64,000 nucleotides of DNA from Trochalopteron elliotii (taxonomy: Eukaryota; Chordata; Aves; Passeriformes; Leiothrichidae), in NCBI GenBank assembly GCA_024734555.1, contig JANPWX010000449.1:4787611-4851610 (forward strand), given 5' to 3'. Shown here piece after piece: positions 34,840-49,100 of the stretch. Below the pieces are notes generated by a model, which saw nothing but the letters and a program-made list of their open reading frames with translations, made no database searches and was not told the origin of the DNA. Positions within the stretch are counted from its first letter, which is position 1. Each line of letters begins with the position of its first letter. The position numbers and the translations under genes are program-made.

Positions 34840-35195
34840 AATGACCATAGAGAGCAGCTCTGGGGAGAAGGACTGGGGGGTGCTGGTGGGTGACACGCTT
34901 GACATGTCTCAGGAATGTGCACTCACAGCCCAGAAGGATAAATGTGTCCTGGGCTGCATCCAAAGCAGTGTGGGCAGCAGGGCCAGGGAGGGGATTCTGC
35001 CCCTCTGCTCTGCTCTGCTGAGACCCCACCTGCAGGGCTGCGTCCAGCTCTGGGCTCCCAGCACAGGGAGGACATGGATCTGCCAGAGTGAGCCCAGAGG
35101 AGGGCCTCTAAGTGTATCACAGGTCTGGAACACCTCTCCTGTGAAGACAGACTGAGAGAGTTGGGGTTCAGGCTGGAGAAGAGAAGGGACCCCTG
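34840..35195 (+). repeat. CR1 LINE fragment, internal segment
   Basis: Sense CR1 with the blocks AAGGACTGGGGGGTGCTGGT, GGGCTGCATCCAAAGCAGTG, GAGACCCCACCTGCAGGGCT and TTGGGGTTCAGGCTGGAGAA. It lacks the usual 3' terminus, so it is truncated at both ends. Open frames of 70-104 codons overlying it are parts of this repeat, not genes. Confidence 0.9.
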
Positions 35196-36324
35196 TGCAG
35201 ATGTCTCAGATGACTTAAGGCATCTCAAATAGTACCTGTGGGAGAGTGAATGAATTGTGATCCAGTCTCTTCAGATGAGTTCTTTTCAAGCATCCTTTGA
35301 CTAGATCTCCGTGGAATATGAAAAGACTTTAGACACATAATTTTCCTATAGACTTCTAAATTTAGATGTCTTAACAATGAACTGAATTATATCAGCATTT
35401 ATCTGCTTCAAAAATGATTTCAGTTTCAATGTAATCAAGAGCAATTATTAACATTAACACTCACAACAATATTAGATTCATCTGCAAATAACTTTTTTGA
35501 GCTGTTGTGAATCATAATGTATGACCAGACTGCTTTGACATTCTCTATTAGTAGCTTTTTGTCCTACACATTAAACCCTCTCTGGTTGTGTATTCTATTA
35601 AACACCTATTAAATTTAAAATCAGTATAGACTTGCTGGGTTGTCTGAGAACCTCACATGCAGAATTAGTTTTACGCAATCACTTGTTATTACTGAATTTC
35701 ATCGAGGGACTATTCTGGGAACTGAATGTACATGTTCTGAATTGAATTTGCCTTGGTGCAATTGAGAACAGAGCCTGGGGAATGGAGTATAGCTTTATAC
35801 AACTGCTTGTAATCATTGCAAGTGGTAAAGGAGGGCCATGGCACCTGTTCACCTCTGTTGCTTCATCATTTTGTAATAACTTCTGCCCTGATAGGATGGC
35901 AGAATGAAGAACAAATGTTCTTTAATATTCAAAGTGTAAGTATACTTTCATCCATGATTAGAAAATTGCAGCAGAAGGGTCCTCCTAAAGCTCTCAACCT
36001 CCAGAATTTACCTACCACACTAATGCTGAGAACAAGGAAAGACAGCCTGCAAGGAGCTGCAGAGATTTGTTGTAGACGTGGATTAATTAACACTGTTACC
36101 ACAAAATGTGTAATTGGTATGCAACAGCAAGTTTAGCTTCAGCTAAAATGTCTAAGGGTAAGAAGTCACCAGTGGAATTATAAATAGAAATTTAGAACCA
36201 CTTCCTTTTCAAAGTGAGAGGAGTGCCACAGATTCCAAATAACTCACTGATTTCATAACAGTTGCATTAAATGTAAGGTCAGGCAAGCTGAAACTAGTAA
36301 ATAGGAAACATGAAATAATTAAGA

Positions 36325-36545
36325 CTAGAAGGGATTTCTGGAGGTCAGCTCCTTCAAACTTCTATTTAAAGTAGATTCAGCTTTGAAGTTAGATCCAATT
36401 TCAAAGCTTGAGAGGTTTCTCGGTGTTATTTTACCATAATTTTAGCATCTCCAGTGTTGAAAATGCATAACCTCTCTGGGCAACTTCTTCAAAAGTTGTG
36501 ACCACTCTCAATATTTTCCTAAGGGCAAAATTTTCTTAAACTTTT
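36325..36545 (-). repeat. Old CR1 LINE fragment
   Basis: Antisense CR1: GAAGGGATTTCTGGAGGTCA near the start, then CAGCTTTGAAGTTAGATCC, then CATAACCTCTCTGGGCAACT and GACCACTCTCAATATTTTCC. It is more degraded than the other copies. Confidence 0.75.
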
Positions 36546-39500
36546 TGTTGTTATTCTGCACTGAGAGTAGATTCAAAAGCATCAACACATGTCCCAAGCT
36601 GCTTACCTAAATGCATTATCATTTGTGTTGCTGAGCTCAGAATCTGGACCTATGTCTTAGCAGACTAAGGCATGTTATCATCACACTTCAGAGGAGTATG
36701 CCCTGCTGTCAGTCTTTCCTTATGGCTAAAGCAAGGATTCACACCCCTAGCTCACCAATCCATCATCTTCCATTAGCACCAAATGCTAAAATGTTCTAAA
36801 GGCCAAACCCTGATTGTCTTTTTAGACTGTTATATCTCTAAGAGGTTCAAAGACCTTCAACAAGGCTAAATGGCTGAAGTGGACTTTCAAGTGCTTCAAG
36901 GTAAGTTACACATTTCCCTAAGTCCTGGAAAAACAATTATATCACTTTTTTGTGTATTTTACCTGTTCCTGCTAAAATACACAAAGTGCTAAGGCCCTGA
37001 TTCTACCTAGCCTTTTGCCTGATACTAATTCTTCAAATCCATGCATAATGGTGTGAAAATGTAACCACTAGTGTGGATGGAAAGAACTGATCTGGTGAGA
37101 CTTTTAAACGTATTTTGGTGTGACTGTGTAGAAGGTGTAGAGAATTTGGAAGTCACAAGACTGCAGCAGTTTAAATCCAGTAATTCTTTTAAAAGAGTCT
37201 TTCTACACACTACAGTAGTCATGAAGTCTATGAATACATAAGAGAGGTGATGTCTTCCCTTCATCCCTTTTATATTCCAGCTACCTGCAATACTGTCAAT
37301 TGCTGGAAGTACCCTGACATTTCTAAAACAACTTAAGGAAAAAAAAATCTTTTTGGCTAAAGGACAGAATTGATATTTGACAAAAAAATTCATGTGTTAA
37401 AAGCTCCATCACAAAGATTAAGAAATAACTGCTGAAAAGCCCATAGAAAATGCAATGGCATTCTGAGAACATTTGATATTCGGGGTGACACTCACTGACT
37501 TTAGACAGACACCTCCAATTTAGCTATCTGGACACTTGCAGGATGGAGTATAAATAACTGAATTTAGACGACTGTTTGTGGGTGGGATAGTTATGCCCCA
37601 ACAATCTTTTCTGAGTTTTGCTGGTGAAGACAACCAAGAATGATTCATCCAGTAGTAGATATTTACACTACAGGTGCCTGGACTTGGGTAGATGACTCCT
37701 TCTCATGGTGACCCAAGTCCAGCTAGCAGGAAATGTGAAATGCAGTGAGTCTGGCACGTTTGCAGCATCAGTGAGACGAGCTCTGGTCACAGTGTCAGTG
37801 ACACAAGGACACAGGGATGCAGTTGCTGCCATTGCTTCCAAACTAAATGCTTACTACCTTCAGCTACACAGTACCTGATGCCAGAGGTCACTTGCTAGCC
37901 ACTCTGTGTGTAAACACACAACTTTGGACTCCCTGCTGCTCTCACAGCTGCTATTGGGATACCACCAGACCCTGTTTTCCCACAGCTCCAAAAGAATATG
38001 TTGTTTGGCACCCGTTGTGTTCAAATTGCCATTTAATTAATATAAGCCACTAGTAAACTGGTGAGAACCCTGGTTACAGCAGCGGCTGGATGCTCCAAAA
38101 TCTGAATTCTCAAAGGAGAGGTAAGAAGAGGTGGGGAGATAATTCTCTAGTGGTATCTTCAGCAAACCTCAGGCATGACCTGTTGGATCAAGAGGGCTGA
38201 AAGCAGATCAGTGCAGCCTGAGGCCCTCTGGAGGTACATGGAAATTTTCTCTGTGCATTTCACTAGGGCCATTTTCATTACAGCTGGAATTTGAGCTTGT
38301 ATTTCCTACAGCTCAAGTGAGTTAACTCTTGGTAATATAGAAATTTCCATTTTCATGTTACTCTATTAATGCTTATTTGCTCACACCAAGTGGAATATAC
38401 AGAAGAAACCCAAGCCAAGGGCAGATTGGTTTTTATCCTCAGAACAGGAACTATTCCATTAATCAGCTCTAGGATGATAACAAATAAACTAAAAATACAC
38501 GAAAAGGACACCATTTATATAAAGACTAAATATAAGAATTAATTTCTTCATTTAAGGAGTATTTTAAACTAATTCTAACAAAAAGCAAAAAAATTAGTCA
38601 CTGTATGAAACACCGAATTGCATCACTCCCAAGGAAAATGTAAAGAGGTGCTTCCTTTTAAAACAAGCAATTATCACTCTGAATAATGTTGGGAAGAAAT
38701 GCCTGCTCTTTCCCCAGAGACATTTCTGAGTACAAGGAGGAACGCTGAGGAAGGAGGCTGTCAAACAGGTTGAGTTACACTGATAACCAAGTCAGGTTCA
38801 GTTAGGTTTGATATTTGCCAAGTGTGTGATCAGTCGCTGAAGGCTTTGAAGTGGCAAGCATGATGGAATTGAGTCTGAAATTCCTGAAGAGTTCCTGAAC
38901 AGAAGGGGAGGTTTCTTTTTAAGCATGAGGGCCCAACTTCTAACTTGTCTCCTCTTTCTCCCCATCAAACAGAATCTGTTTCAGGACAGAGAGTGCACTT
39001 AAGATCACTGCTTTCAGACAGGTTCCTCAGTGTTTGGAAGGCAGGAAGGTGTTGTGGAAATGCTGCTGCATCTGTTTTCTCCCATTTTATTTGGTCACGG
39101 GTGCCTGGAAATCCTGAGAGAAGGCTATATGACATTGAAGCCATTAGCAAGCACAACTGATTGGATTTGGTCTATCATGCTGATGTACTTTCCATGCATT
39201 CAGACCTGTCCACCTGATTATCACATCCTCTGTTAGGAAATGAAAACCAGGAATCACTGTGACATTAAATTAACCTAGGAAAAAAGAACTGACAAGCATG
39301 AACCCATTCTTCCTACTGTTGGCAAATTTGGTAGAATGTTTCTACAGATAAATCATAAGGAGTCCTGATCCAAAGAGGAAATTGGCAGATGCTTTCACTC
39401 AGCATTGTAGTAACCATGCTGTTTTCTGAAGGCCAGTGAAGCTCTTTGGGACTGTGTGTGGTCATAGAGCACTAGCAATTTGTGGTCAACCTTAAAAAAG

Positions 39501-40426
39501 CTTTCTGGAGATTTTATTCCCACAAGGCAACACAGGCTTGTGACTTTCCATCAGCATGAACTTCACCCAAACCAGTCATACTGCCTCATCATGTTATGAG
39601 TCTCAGTAATAGTCACAATCCACAGTCCATGTCACTTTGTGGGTGCTTGTCTGGTGACTTGTGGATCAGCAAATAAGAGGAGCAGAAAGACCTCTTCTGA
39701 GGTGCTTTGTTTTAGGTCCTGCTTCTGGTTCCATCCTTTCTTCTCTTCCCTCGCTGCTGAGCCACTTTGGCCCTTTTCCCTATTTGTGAGATTCTAGGCT
39801 AGAATTCTGCCCTGTCAGGCATCAATGGGCAATAGCTGGTGAGGAGGAAAGGGACTGATGGAAATTTGAATCAGTGAGTTGTGAACCTGCTCTACTGGTT
39901 GCTGTTTGGCTGCCTTTCCTCTTTACAGTTCCCTTGCTCCACCCCACACTCTCTTAGATCTCTTTCCTTATTTCAAGTCCCATTACAGCTCTGGACTCCA
40001 GCATGTTCCTGTCAGAGCTCCTTTCGCCAAAGCCTGGCTCACCACTTGGTCACTAATTTCTTTTACTGCCCAGAGTTTTTCCACCTTTGCTCACCTACAC
40101 CAAGCCCCAAGGCTTTCTCCCACCCACTGGAGTTTCTTCCACTCTCGCAGCTATTCTTTGTGCCAGGATCATAAAGGCTGTGATCTTGTCACCATGCAGG
40201 CCCCACTTGCAAGGCAATACAAAACCTACTGTTCTGCATGACAGCTAACCTTAGACTAATTTCTAAACCTTACACTGGTTACACTGGTGTCCCTGGGATT
40301 CTTTTCAACTGAACCAAATCAATTGTGAAGTCCTGTACCAAAAGTCTCCTCCAGTTCCACTCTGATGAGTGGTCACAATAAAAATGCAAGGATTTCTTTC
40401 CATGCTCATTGCAGACAGAATTCCTA

Positions 40427-40428
40427 AT

Positions 40429-40463
<35 letters not shown>

Positions 40464-40478
40464 TCTATCTATCTATCT
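40427..40478. repeat. (ATTT)n-(ATCT)n tetranucleotide microsatellite
   Basis: About nine ATTT units pass directly into about four ATCT units without interruption. Confidence 0.97.
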
Positions 40479-43054
40479 GCAGGAGTAGGAGGATGTTGGT
40501 GCATTTTCTTCCTGACTTTTTGCAGTAAACCTACAGAGCCACTCAGCCTTCATTCTGCATTTCTAACATGAATTACTCCTACTTAAGTGTACAGTTTTAC
40601 ATTTGTCCATCTTAAATTGCATTCAATTTTTCTAAACGATTTATCCAAAGTCTTAGCTTCATATAAAACTTTTCAACATTTCATATGAAATAGAAAATAG
40701 TAAAGGAGAACAAAACAGGAAACTATGTTGTAATAGTGAGAAATATGATTTCATTATCACAAATTGCCGGTGCTATTAATATTTAATAAAATATTTCTTC
40801 ATTCTAATGTTTTCTTATTAAAACAGTGATTTTCTGCAAAACATTGCAGAAAGACTGCATTTAAAGTCATCGGTTCAGAGTTATTTTCAAAATGATGGTC
40901 ATGAAATGTTTTTGAGACAGTATCAACTGATGATGTTGTTATAGCAATAGAAGTGATGTGGTGACTTCGTGGAACTGAGTGACATTATGGTGACAGTTTG
41001 GGAACAGTTCCTTTGTTTATGAGCTTGACTTTGAAGAAGAAAGAGAGATGAAGCTTTGCAAATCTAAAACTTCTCTGTGTATAAAATGCCAAATATCCTA
41101 ACTTCTCTCTGACCAAATTTACAGCAGAAAGAAGATAAATATTTCAACAGTACTTCCTCAGGCCCATTTACTTTAATATCTCTTAGGAAAACAAGATTTA
41201 TACCCCTGCAGTAAGCTTGCACAAAGGGATTAACACCACATTTTACTAAATTTGATATATCTGAAGCGTTTCCCAGTAGGTAGAAAGCAGAAGTAATTTC
41301 TAGACTGAATAATATTTTTTTCTTTCCTGGTATGACGTCATCAATCAGAAAACTGTATCTTCTGTTTTTAATTAGGTCTCTTGGATAAATGCCAGAAACC
41401 CCATTTATTCAGTAAAATGATGTTAAGACAAAAAAAGCCCCTTTCTAGAACATCCTTTCTTATTTTCTTTGCTAGAAGAAAGAAGAGGAAAGAAAAAGAT
41501 TTGTACATTTTCCAACTGTGGTATTGAAATATAGGGAAATCAGCACATGCCACTGAGCAACATTTCAGTCAATGGGAAGACTGCTGTCAGCCCACAAAGA
41601 AAGAAAATGAAAAAATGCCAAACTCCACAGTTCCAGCTACCATTAATGTCAAACAGAAAATGTGCAACTGAAACAAAACAAAGAATGAATTCTACCAGTA
41701 TTCTCAGAAAGGGACAGTGCTTGGAGAAAGTCCTTGGAATGAGTCACAAAAAGGCTAAATCTTTTGTACTGAGCTGGTCCTAGTGGTCAACCAGAAATCC
41801 AAACATCTTGTTAGAACAAATCCAGTGGGAGACTGTTCCAAAAAAAAGAGAGCATCTCTGGAAATGCCAAGTCAAGAGTTGTGTACAAAGGCTTGAAGGG
41901 GGCATACAGGCAGCAAAAGGACATGACACAGTGGAGAGAAGCAGTAACAGCAGAAATCTAAGTTAGATAATTGTAAACAAAATTTTCACAGAAACGTTGG
42001 TCAAACATGGAGACAGGCTACTCAGAGGGACTGTGGAGACTCCATTCTCAGGGGTCATTAAAAGTTGCTGGATATGGTTCTGAACAACATGATCTAACAC
42101 TGAGATGGGATGTCCTAGCTCTGAGTGGGGATTGGTACAGAAACTTGCAATGGCCTTGAGCCTCTTGCAAGTTAAATGATATTCTCTAAACATTTTTCAG
42201 TGGAGGACTGTTTCCTTCCTGTCACTGGCTCTTCAACATGAAACAGCATTGTTCCTTGCATGGACAATCTAGACAGAGATAGAAACAGTTGTTTTGTGGC
42301 CAAGCAGCTCCTATGTAATGAACTAAAGAAAAAGGCAGCAAAACTGGCTGACATGAGACTTTTGAGCCCTTCTTAAAAGTACATTCCATAAGTGGGATTT
42401 TCTGACTTTCAAACCCTTTGCAGCCAATGTGGCAGCAATGAGTCACAAAGATGAGGGAAGCAACAAGTTTCCTGGGACAGAAGGAACAGGTTGCTGAGCA
42501 GGAGGTTTATGCTTAGCATGTGATACAGCAGCGTGTGCTGGGAGATGATGTGGAGAGTGCAATTTAAGGTGCTGATCATACACAAAATTTAAGAGCCAAC
42601 AGCACACCCACAGATCCTGATTTGTCCATCCCAGTGGGGAACTGGCATTCTTCACCAAGAGTTATTCATATCTAGTAAATGATTAGTTTTAAAAGGATGA
42701 GACCATATATTAAACAGTTGCTCCTTATGATGCCTGGCTTCTCCAGAGCCCCTTTGCTCTCTCTGCTCCTTTCATGACCAGGTACCAAATATTTCCCAAA
42801 TCTGTTTCACTAAGAGAACTCCCATTTTCCAAGATCTGTGTGTAGTTGCCTGGATTTCTACTGTCCATAGGCAGGAAAGAGGGGTATTTTCATTTCTAAG
42901 AGATTTAAGGAAAAGCATAGGGCCAAAAAATGGGAAGAGCAGCTACAGCAAAGTCCTGGCAGAGAAAAGGAGATGTGTGATAGATGCAGTGCTGAAGATG
43001 ATTGCTGAAGGGAGCAAACATTTGTATCAGAGTGAATGCAAACTGCTGCAAATG

Positions 43055-43145
43055 AACCATAAAATAATTTAGGTTGGAAAAGACCTTCAAGATTGGTGAG
43101 TCCGACTGTAAGCCTAACACTTCCAAGTGCACCACTAAACTATAA
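43055..43145 (-). repeat. CR1 LINE fragment, short 3' end
   Basis: The bases TTTAGGTTGGAAAAGACCTT then CAAGATTGGTGAGTCCGACT and a GCACCACTAAACTAT end match the antisense CR1 3' terminus. About 90 bp remain. Confidence 0.85.
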
Positions 43146-45599
43146 AGGACGAGGAATTGCTGTTTTCTGGTGTTTATTTTGGAAAAAGACATCATAATGG
43201 CAGGATTGCAAGGATGTAAGGAGCATCTGCCAGCATCGAGTATAATTTATACCACATAAAGATAACAGGGAAGAAACACTGGGGTGTAGGCTGGTCACTT
43301 AGTTTCACAAGCTGATTTTTTGTGTGGTGCATGCTGACTCCATCTCATGATAACCACCTACCACCGGGGGTGTTTATCTTCTTGAGGCACTCAGACCTTG
43401 ATGGTTTATTAGCATGGACAATTTGGGCAATCCCAAGTTGCTCTTTTCAGAGACTCACAGGTCTGCAGTGGAGAAGGGAAAATTACAAGCATCTCACTGG
43501 AGATGTCATAGCCCACAGCACCTTCCGTGCTGGTGCTGGGCTTCCAAATGCCACTCAGAACTGACTTAAACCCTAACTTTTTTCAAGGTTAAACACAGCT
43601 ACTTCCTGTATCCAAGAATTTGATTGTGTTGTTTTGCCTTTATGTGCTAGAAAAACCTACCCTCTGAACTCTCCCATGTAGATATTTTTAGACCTTAATC
43701 AAACTGTGTTGTCATGACATGTTCTCTCAGATAAATTAAATTGATCTATTATTTAAATAGCTGATTGTACAGCATTTTTTTTCAACCTGAAGCAGCTGTT
43801 GATACATGCACCCTTGGGCTGTGTCAGCTCAATGCTTTAGTCAGCCATATTTCATACTCCTAAAACATTGTCGATCCGAGACCACGTTGGCAGGAGGAAG
43901 GGAAACCTCTCTGCAGCCCTGTGAGACCCTCAGACGTGTGCAGCTGAAGACAGAAAGCTCTGCCTTGCCTGGGTTTAGCTGTAGATCTGCCTGACCTCTC
44001 TTCAGGGACGTGGAAGGTTTGCTGTCCCAGCAGTGACCCAAGTGAAGAGATGCTCCTACCTGCTGCCACCTCTCCCTCCAAAAGCAATCAGTGAAGGCAC
44101 TGCCCAGACCCCACCACTGCCACCAGCCTTGGACAGACACTCAGGGAAGAGAAGAATGAAGCCATGCTGCCACCCAGGACCCCTAGGACAGGTTTACCCC
44201 CACCCAGAGCTGATCCTGGAGCAACTGGCCAAATCTCAGGGCAGTCACAGACTGTGGGAGAGAGGACAAGGTGGGATGAGAGCTCAACCACACTCAGCAG
44301 TGAGTTATTATCACATGCTGCAAGGAACATGTGGTGGCTTTTTCCCTGCCTACTCCTTGCAGGCCGACAACCTTGTTCTGTTAATTTCAGTGGGAAATGT
44401 GATGAGTAGGTGAATATGTCCCCTGAATTGGTATTTCAGGCAGAAAAGATTAATTTATGTATATTTTATAATTGGTGATGCATTTCTTAATTTATTTTCT
44501 TTTGGATGATTTCCTATATACCCACACATACACAAAATAAAGGACAAAAAGTTTTTTGGATGCTGTATTTCATATGTATTAGTAGCATGGTTGGTGGGTT
44601 GAGGGTTTTTTTGCCAAATGCATAAGAACTACTAAAACTTACCCTAAAGAGACTTTGTTCAAAACTGAAACTTCTTGTTTCTGCGAAAAATATTCCACAG
44701 GCACTAGTAATGCTGGCTGCCCCTGGACCACACCAGTAAATCTTGACATCAGCCTTTAATTATAGAGAAAACCACACCTCAGTTGTCCTTCTCTGTGTAT
44801 TGCTTCTGGAGATGAACTGCCTGGTATTTTGGTGACGAAGCTGTCTGTCCATTTGTAACCCTCTTGGGTTAGCTTGGTGATGTTGTCAAACTTGGGTGCT
44901 GATGTGTGGGAAACCACTGTAGGGGAATGCCAGAGAATTGATTTGGGCCATTCTTTTTGCTGCTGACATAAATATGCTCAGCTCTTGCAAATGTGTTTGT
45001 CTCTGAAGATTCTCATCAGCTATGAAACAGCATCTCCCAGGGCTGCAGAGGTTGATAGTAGTTACACTGGAGGTCAAATTTCAATAAGGAACAAGCCAAA
45101 AATGTTAAATTTAAAAACTCTGCAGGCATTTGGTTTTAGTTCTCACAAATTCCATTGTTAGAATTTACTTTAGTACTTGTTTAGAACAAATTTCTGCCTT
45201 TGCTCAGTCCCTATTCTTTCCCTTCTTTTTCCAGTATTAAAAAAATCTGTATACTGTGCAAAACCTTTCTAGATAGCCATCGTACCCAAGGTTTGGGAAA
45301 TCTAAACAGGACACTTTAGTTTTACTACTTGCCTCACTATACTGGTTTTTAAAAAAAAATGTAAAATTGCGGTTTGAACTCCAAGTTGAATATGACAAAG
45401 GAGCAGAGATAAGTTTAGAAAAAAATCTCTAATAAAAATGCAGGATTAATAAGACCAGTGTGGAATTTACATTGGAAAAACAATGACACTGTGAGAAAAG
45501 CAGGTTGATGAGAAGACATTGGTTCACCTGAAAATATAGTCTTGAAGCTCCCTGTTTGTTTACTTTCTGGTATTCATTTTACCTATCAAATTAAAATTA

Positions 45600-46140
45600 A
45601 GTCTAAACAATGCCATTGTGCCACGTTATGGGTTTATATATAGAAGTGTATACCTACACTTCTGAGGGCCAGCCTGGCAGAAATGTGGCTATAATAATGA
45701 GCAAGACAGTGTGATCAAGAGTGCCTTGAAAAATCAAAAGGGTTTTAATAAAGAAGGAAAATAATACAAAAAAGAAAAACAAAGCCAAGCACAGCACAGA
45801 GACAAACTCCTTGCTTGCTACAATACCTAGAAAAGCGTGGAATTTCTTTGTTCTCTCCCTCCAGTACTTAACAGCTTAGGTGGGCTTTTTGGCCCTTGGC
45901 CCAATGAGTTGAACAACAGACTTTGAGTTACATTCTTGGAGTCCAATCTACACTTCTGTGCTGGCTCCAAGCCAATCACAATGAGAAATCCACAGAATCT
46001 TCTAGCTAAACTTCCTAACATGTCTAAAGGTAAACTGAAACTCTTTCCCTATTTGGAAACACTTGCTGGAAGTGTGGGGGATATGCTTTACTATGTGAAA
46101 GCACTTTACTATGTAAAGCACTTATGTGCTTTACACCACA
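45600..46140 (-). mobile_element. LTR-like repeat, minus copy of an inverted pair
   Basis: Reverse complement of the segment at 50012-50487 with good but imperfect identity along its length. Shared blocks include TTTCCAAATAGGGAAAGAG, CATTGGGCCAAGGGCC, TTAAGTACTGGAG, the ATTAAA-containing CTTTATTAAAACCC and CATTTCTGCCAGGCTGG. Length, the ACCACA edge (TGTGGT on the - strand) and the poly(A)-like motif suggest a solo LTR, but the family is not one I can name. This copy has an extra palindromic segment at 46086-46134. Confidence 0.65.
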
Positions 46141-49100
46141 TAAAACTGTACCTGTCACAACTCTGGACCTACTCACTCTTCTCAGACATTCATCCCAAGA
46201 CAGTTCCATAGCCCGGGCCTTTGACAAGAAATAGTCCATCAGGAAAATGTGCTATGCAACTAACTTGAGCAGCTCCCTTCTGCCCTTCCAGTTTTATAAT
46301 TTCCTTTTCCATGGATGCACCACTAAATTTCTGAAAGTCTCACCAGAAAAGTTCACCATTGTTTTTGGAGGAATGATTTCAGACTAAAATCCATTTATCT
46401 CAGTGTCATAGAACCAGTTTGAATAACCAGTATAGTCACTTCTCAACAATGGGATTTGCTTCTTCCTTTCTTTTTTCATTTTCAAAGAGGTGCTTTTTTT
46501 TTTCCTTAGTAGACTTTGGATCTGACCCACTGTGTTCTCCTGGTCACTTGACAGGGAAAATGCTTTAAATTTCCTCAGGAGTGACTAGTGTTAATTTGAT
46601 CTCTTCCTGATAATATCTCTGAGTTCTCCAACTGTCCTGGCACACTTTTGTTCTTTGTTTGCTCCAGTTATAGAAGCACAGCAATGGCGGGGAGGCTGTG
46701 AAGCAGATGGAAAACCTGCCAAAAGAACCAGAATGCTTGTGCCATGCTGGACAAGACTAATAAAGGAAAACAACAACCTCCTTCCCTCCTTTCATAAATG
46801 AGTGTTGTAAATTGCTTAAAGAATCACCAGAAAAGGTATCAGTAAAAACAAGTTAATTATAAAAGTGACAGCACAATGAAGTTCATTGGCAAGGTTCACT
46901 CTGCTACTTACTAGATGATTACAGTGAGAAAAAGCAGCAAGAAGAAATCCAGGGTCAATCAATCCAAACCAAAATGAGCCCAAATAAACCCAAGAGTATC
47001 TTTGTGGAGACAGGGGGAGGGGTGAAGGACAGGAAGAGAGTAAAGGATTCATATGGGACTTACAATAACATAACAGTAACTTACTTACAGGCCGACCTTA
47101 CTGGTAAATTTAAAGTACTTAAGAATCCAGGAGAGCAGCATTTTTTCCACATTGGCTATAGCATATAAACACTTGTATGCACACAGACACTGTGGTCCAG
47201 GAGAGTTCAAAGGGTCTCATTTTGGACTGCTGTTTACAAGGCCTCAAGAGAGTAGGCTGTAGTCATAATGAAGTTTTGTCCTGGCCCACACTTTGGGTCG
47301 GCACCCTTTCTTTGAAATTTTGAGAACAAAAATGTCATTCCACTTCAGTTTTTACTCAGGCAAAAAAATTTCTAAGGCTGTCAATTAAAAAGAAAAAGGG
47401 CAGGAGGTTATTAGGCAGCACAAGTTCCTGGGAACAGATGGTGTTTCTGATAAGGTCAAGAGGAGCTCTTTTTGTTCGTCATAGTCTGGGGCCTCACGAG
47501 CATTTCCCAGATCATAGTACGGCCTGGGAGGAAAGGAGGGATGCACCACCACACTTTCCACTCATGAAAACCACCCAACCAAAAATGTCACGTGTCAGAT
47601 TTGTAGTGTGCACCTGGGCAGGGGTACACCAACACTTGGGACAAGTGTTCAACTGCATTACCCATGGGCTGAGGGGCAGCTCTTATCCTGTGGTCCATGG
47701 GGTTCATCTCCACCAGAACCTATATTCTCTTAAACCTCCTTTGGTTTATATGCACACATAGATGTACACATTCCCATTCATGTCTCCATCAGCTGAAAAG
47801 CAGTAGAGACACTGCTGAGCCTTCCGAGCTTCCCTTAGTGCAGACAATGGAGAGGATGCCAGCACAGTGCTCATCAGGAGAAGGACCATGGCCCTGACAC
47901 CATCTGTGCCACGCAAGTTCTGCTGACCCCAAGTGATCAAGTCTGGAGGTTGCTGCTTCCCTTTGAAAATGTCAGAGCATGTTCAGGAGAAGCTTTTCAA
48001 AATCTGCTCCACTTACCCTGTTTTTGTTTTTACCCTAACCTCTTTCTGAACTCTTGGATAAAAAGCTGTGAACTGAAGTTCACAGAGCTTGATTTCTTTC
48101 CCAAAACCCTTTGTTCTACAGGAAATAACTCTTTTCTACAAAAAGAATAAACATATGAACTACTCAGACTTAAAAATGCTCATGTATCAAAAGGGAGAGT
48201 ATGAAGAGGGCACAAGGGATTTATTTTCTGAATGGATTTGCTCATCCTGAATAAAAGCTGGCATCTTTTAATAAGCTGAATTTTCTTTTCTGGCAAACAG
48301 TCCAGCTAAACTGACAAGCTTCTGAGTACAGCCTTCTAAATAAACAGCCCTGTCTCCATCTTGCAGAAACATTGCAACTATTATAAACACTGCAGATGGA
48401 AAAACAATCTAAAGGAAGGGAAGCTGGTGGGCTCCAGGAAGAAGGAGGAGCTTGCACGTGCACTTCAATACACAGGATGGATCCTTTTGTGATAAAAATG
48501 AAGTAGTTCAAGTGTTTGTGTTCACTCCTGCCTCTGAAAGAACTGCTTCCAGAAAATAGTTTGTTATCAAGGATGTCTAGGACAAAATGAATTAAGATTA
48601 TCTACATCTTTTATATGAGGTCAACTATAAATCAGTACTTTATGTGACAATGCCTATTTGACTTGACAGAAATGCTTTTTCTTTGGTGTGAGACAGTTCA
48701 GAGGCTGGCAATAACCCTTAGCTTGTCCTTTAGAAGCAAGAGCTCTCCTGCAAACCATTCTGGATTAGCCCAGCCTTTTCCCTCTGTATTTCTGAGCCAA
48801 AAGATCTCTCCAGCTCCAACCTGTAAGAGAAGGAGTGTTAGTTCTTTTAACTGTAGACTGCCCTAAGTAATTTAGAAAGCCATTTAGTGCACCAGTCACC
48901 ATCCCTAGAGCAGACCACGCTCCAGTGCTCTTGGAGGTCTCTGCAGGGAGACCTGCACACCTCTAAAACCAACTCTTGCCCAAGCCCTGTGCAGGTCTTG
49001 AAAAGTAGCATCCACACAGTCACACAACCAAAGAAAAATTTTTTAATGTTTTCATTAGATTGGTCTATTTTTGTCTCCTGCCCTCAGCCTGAGAATTTTT

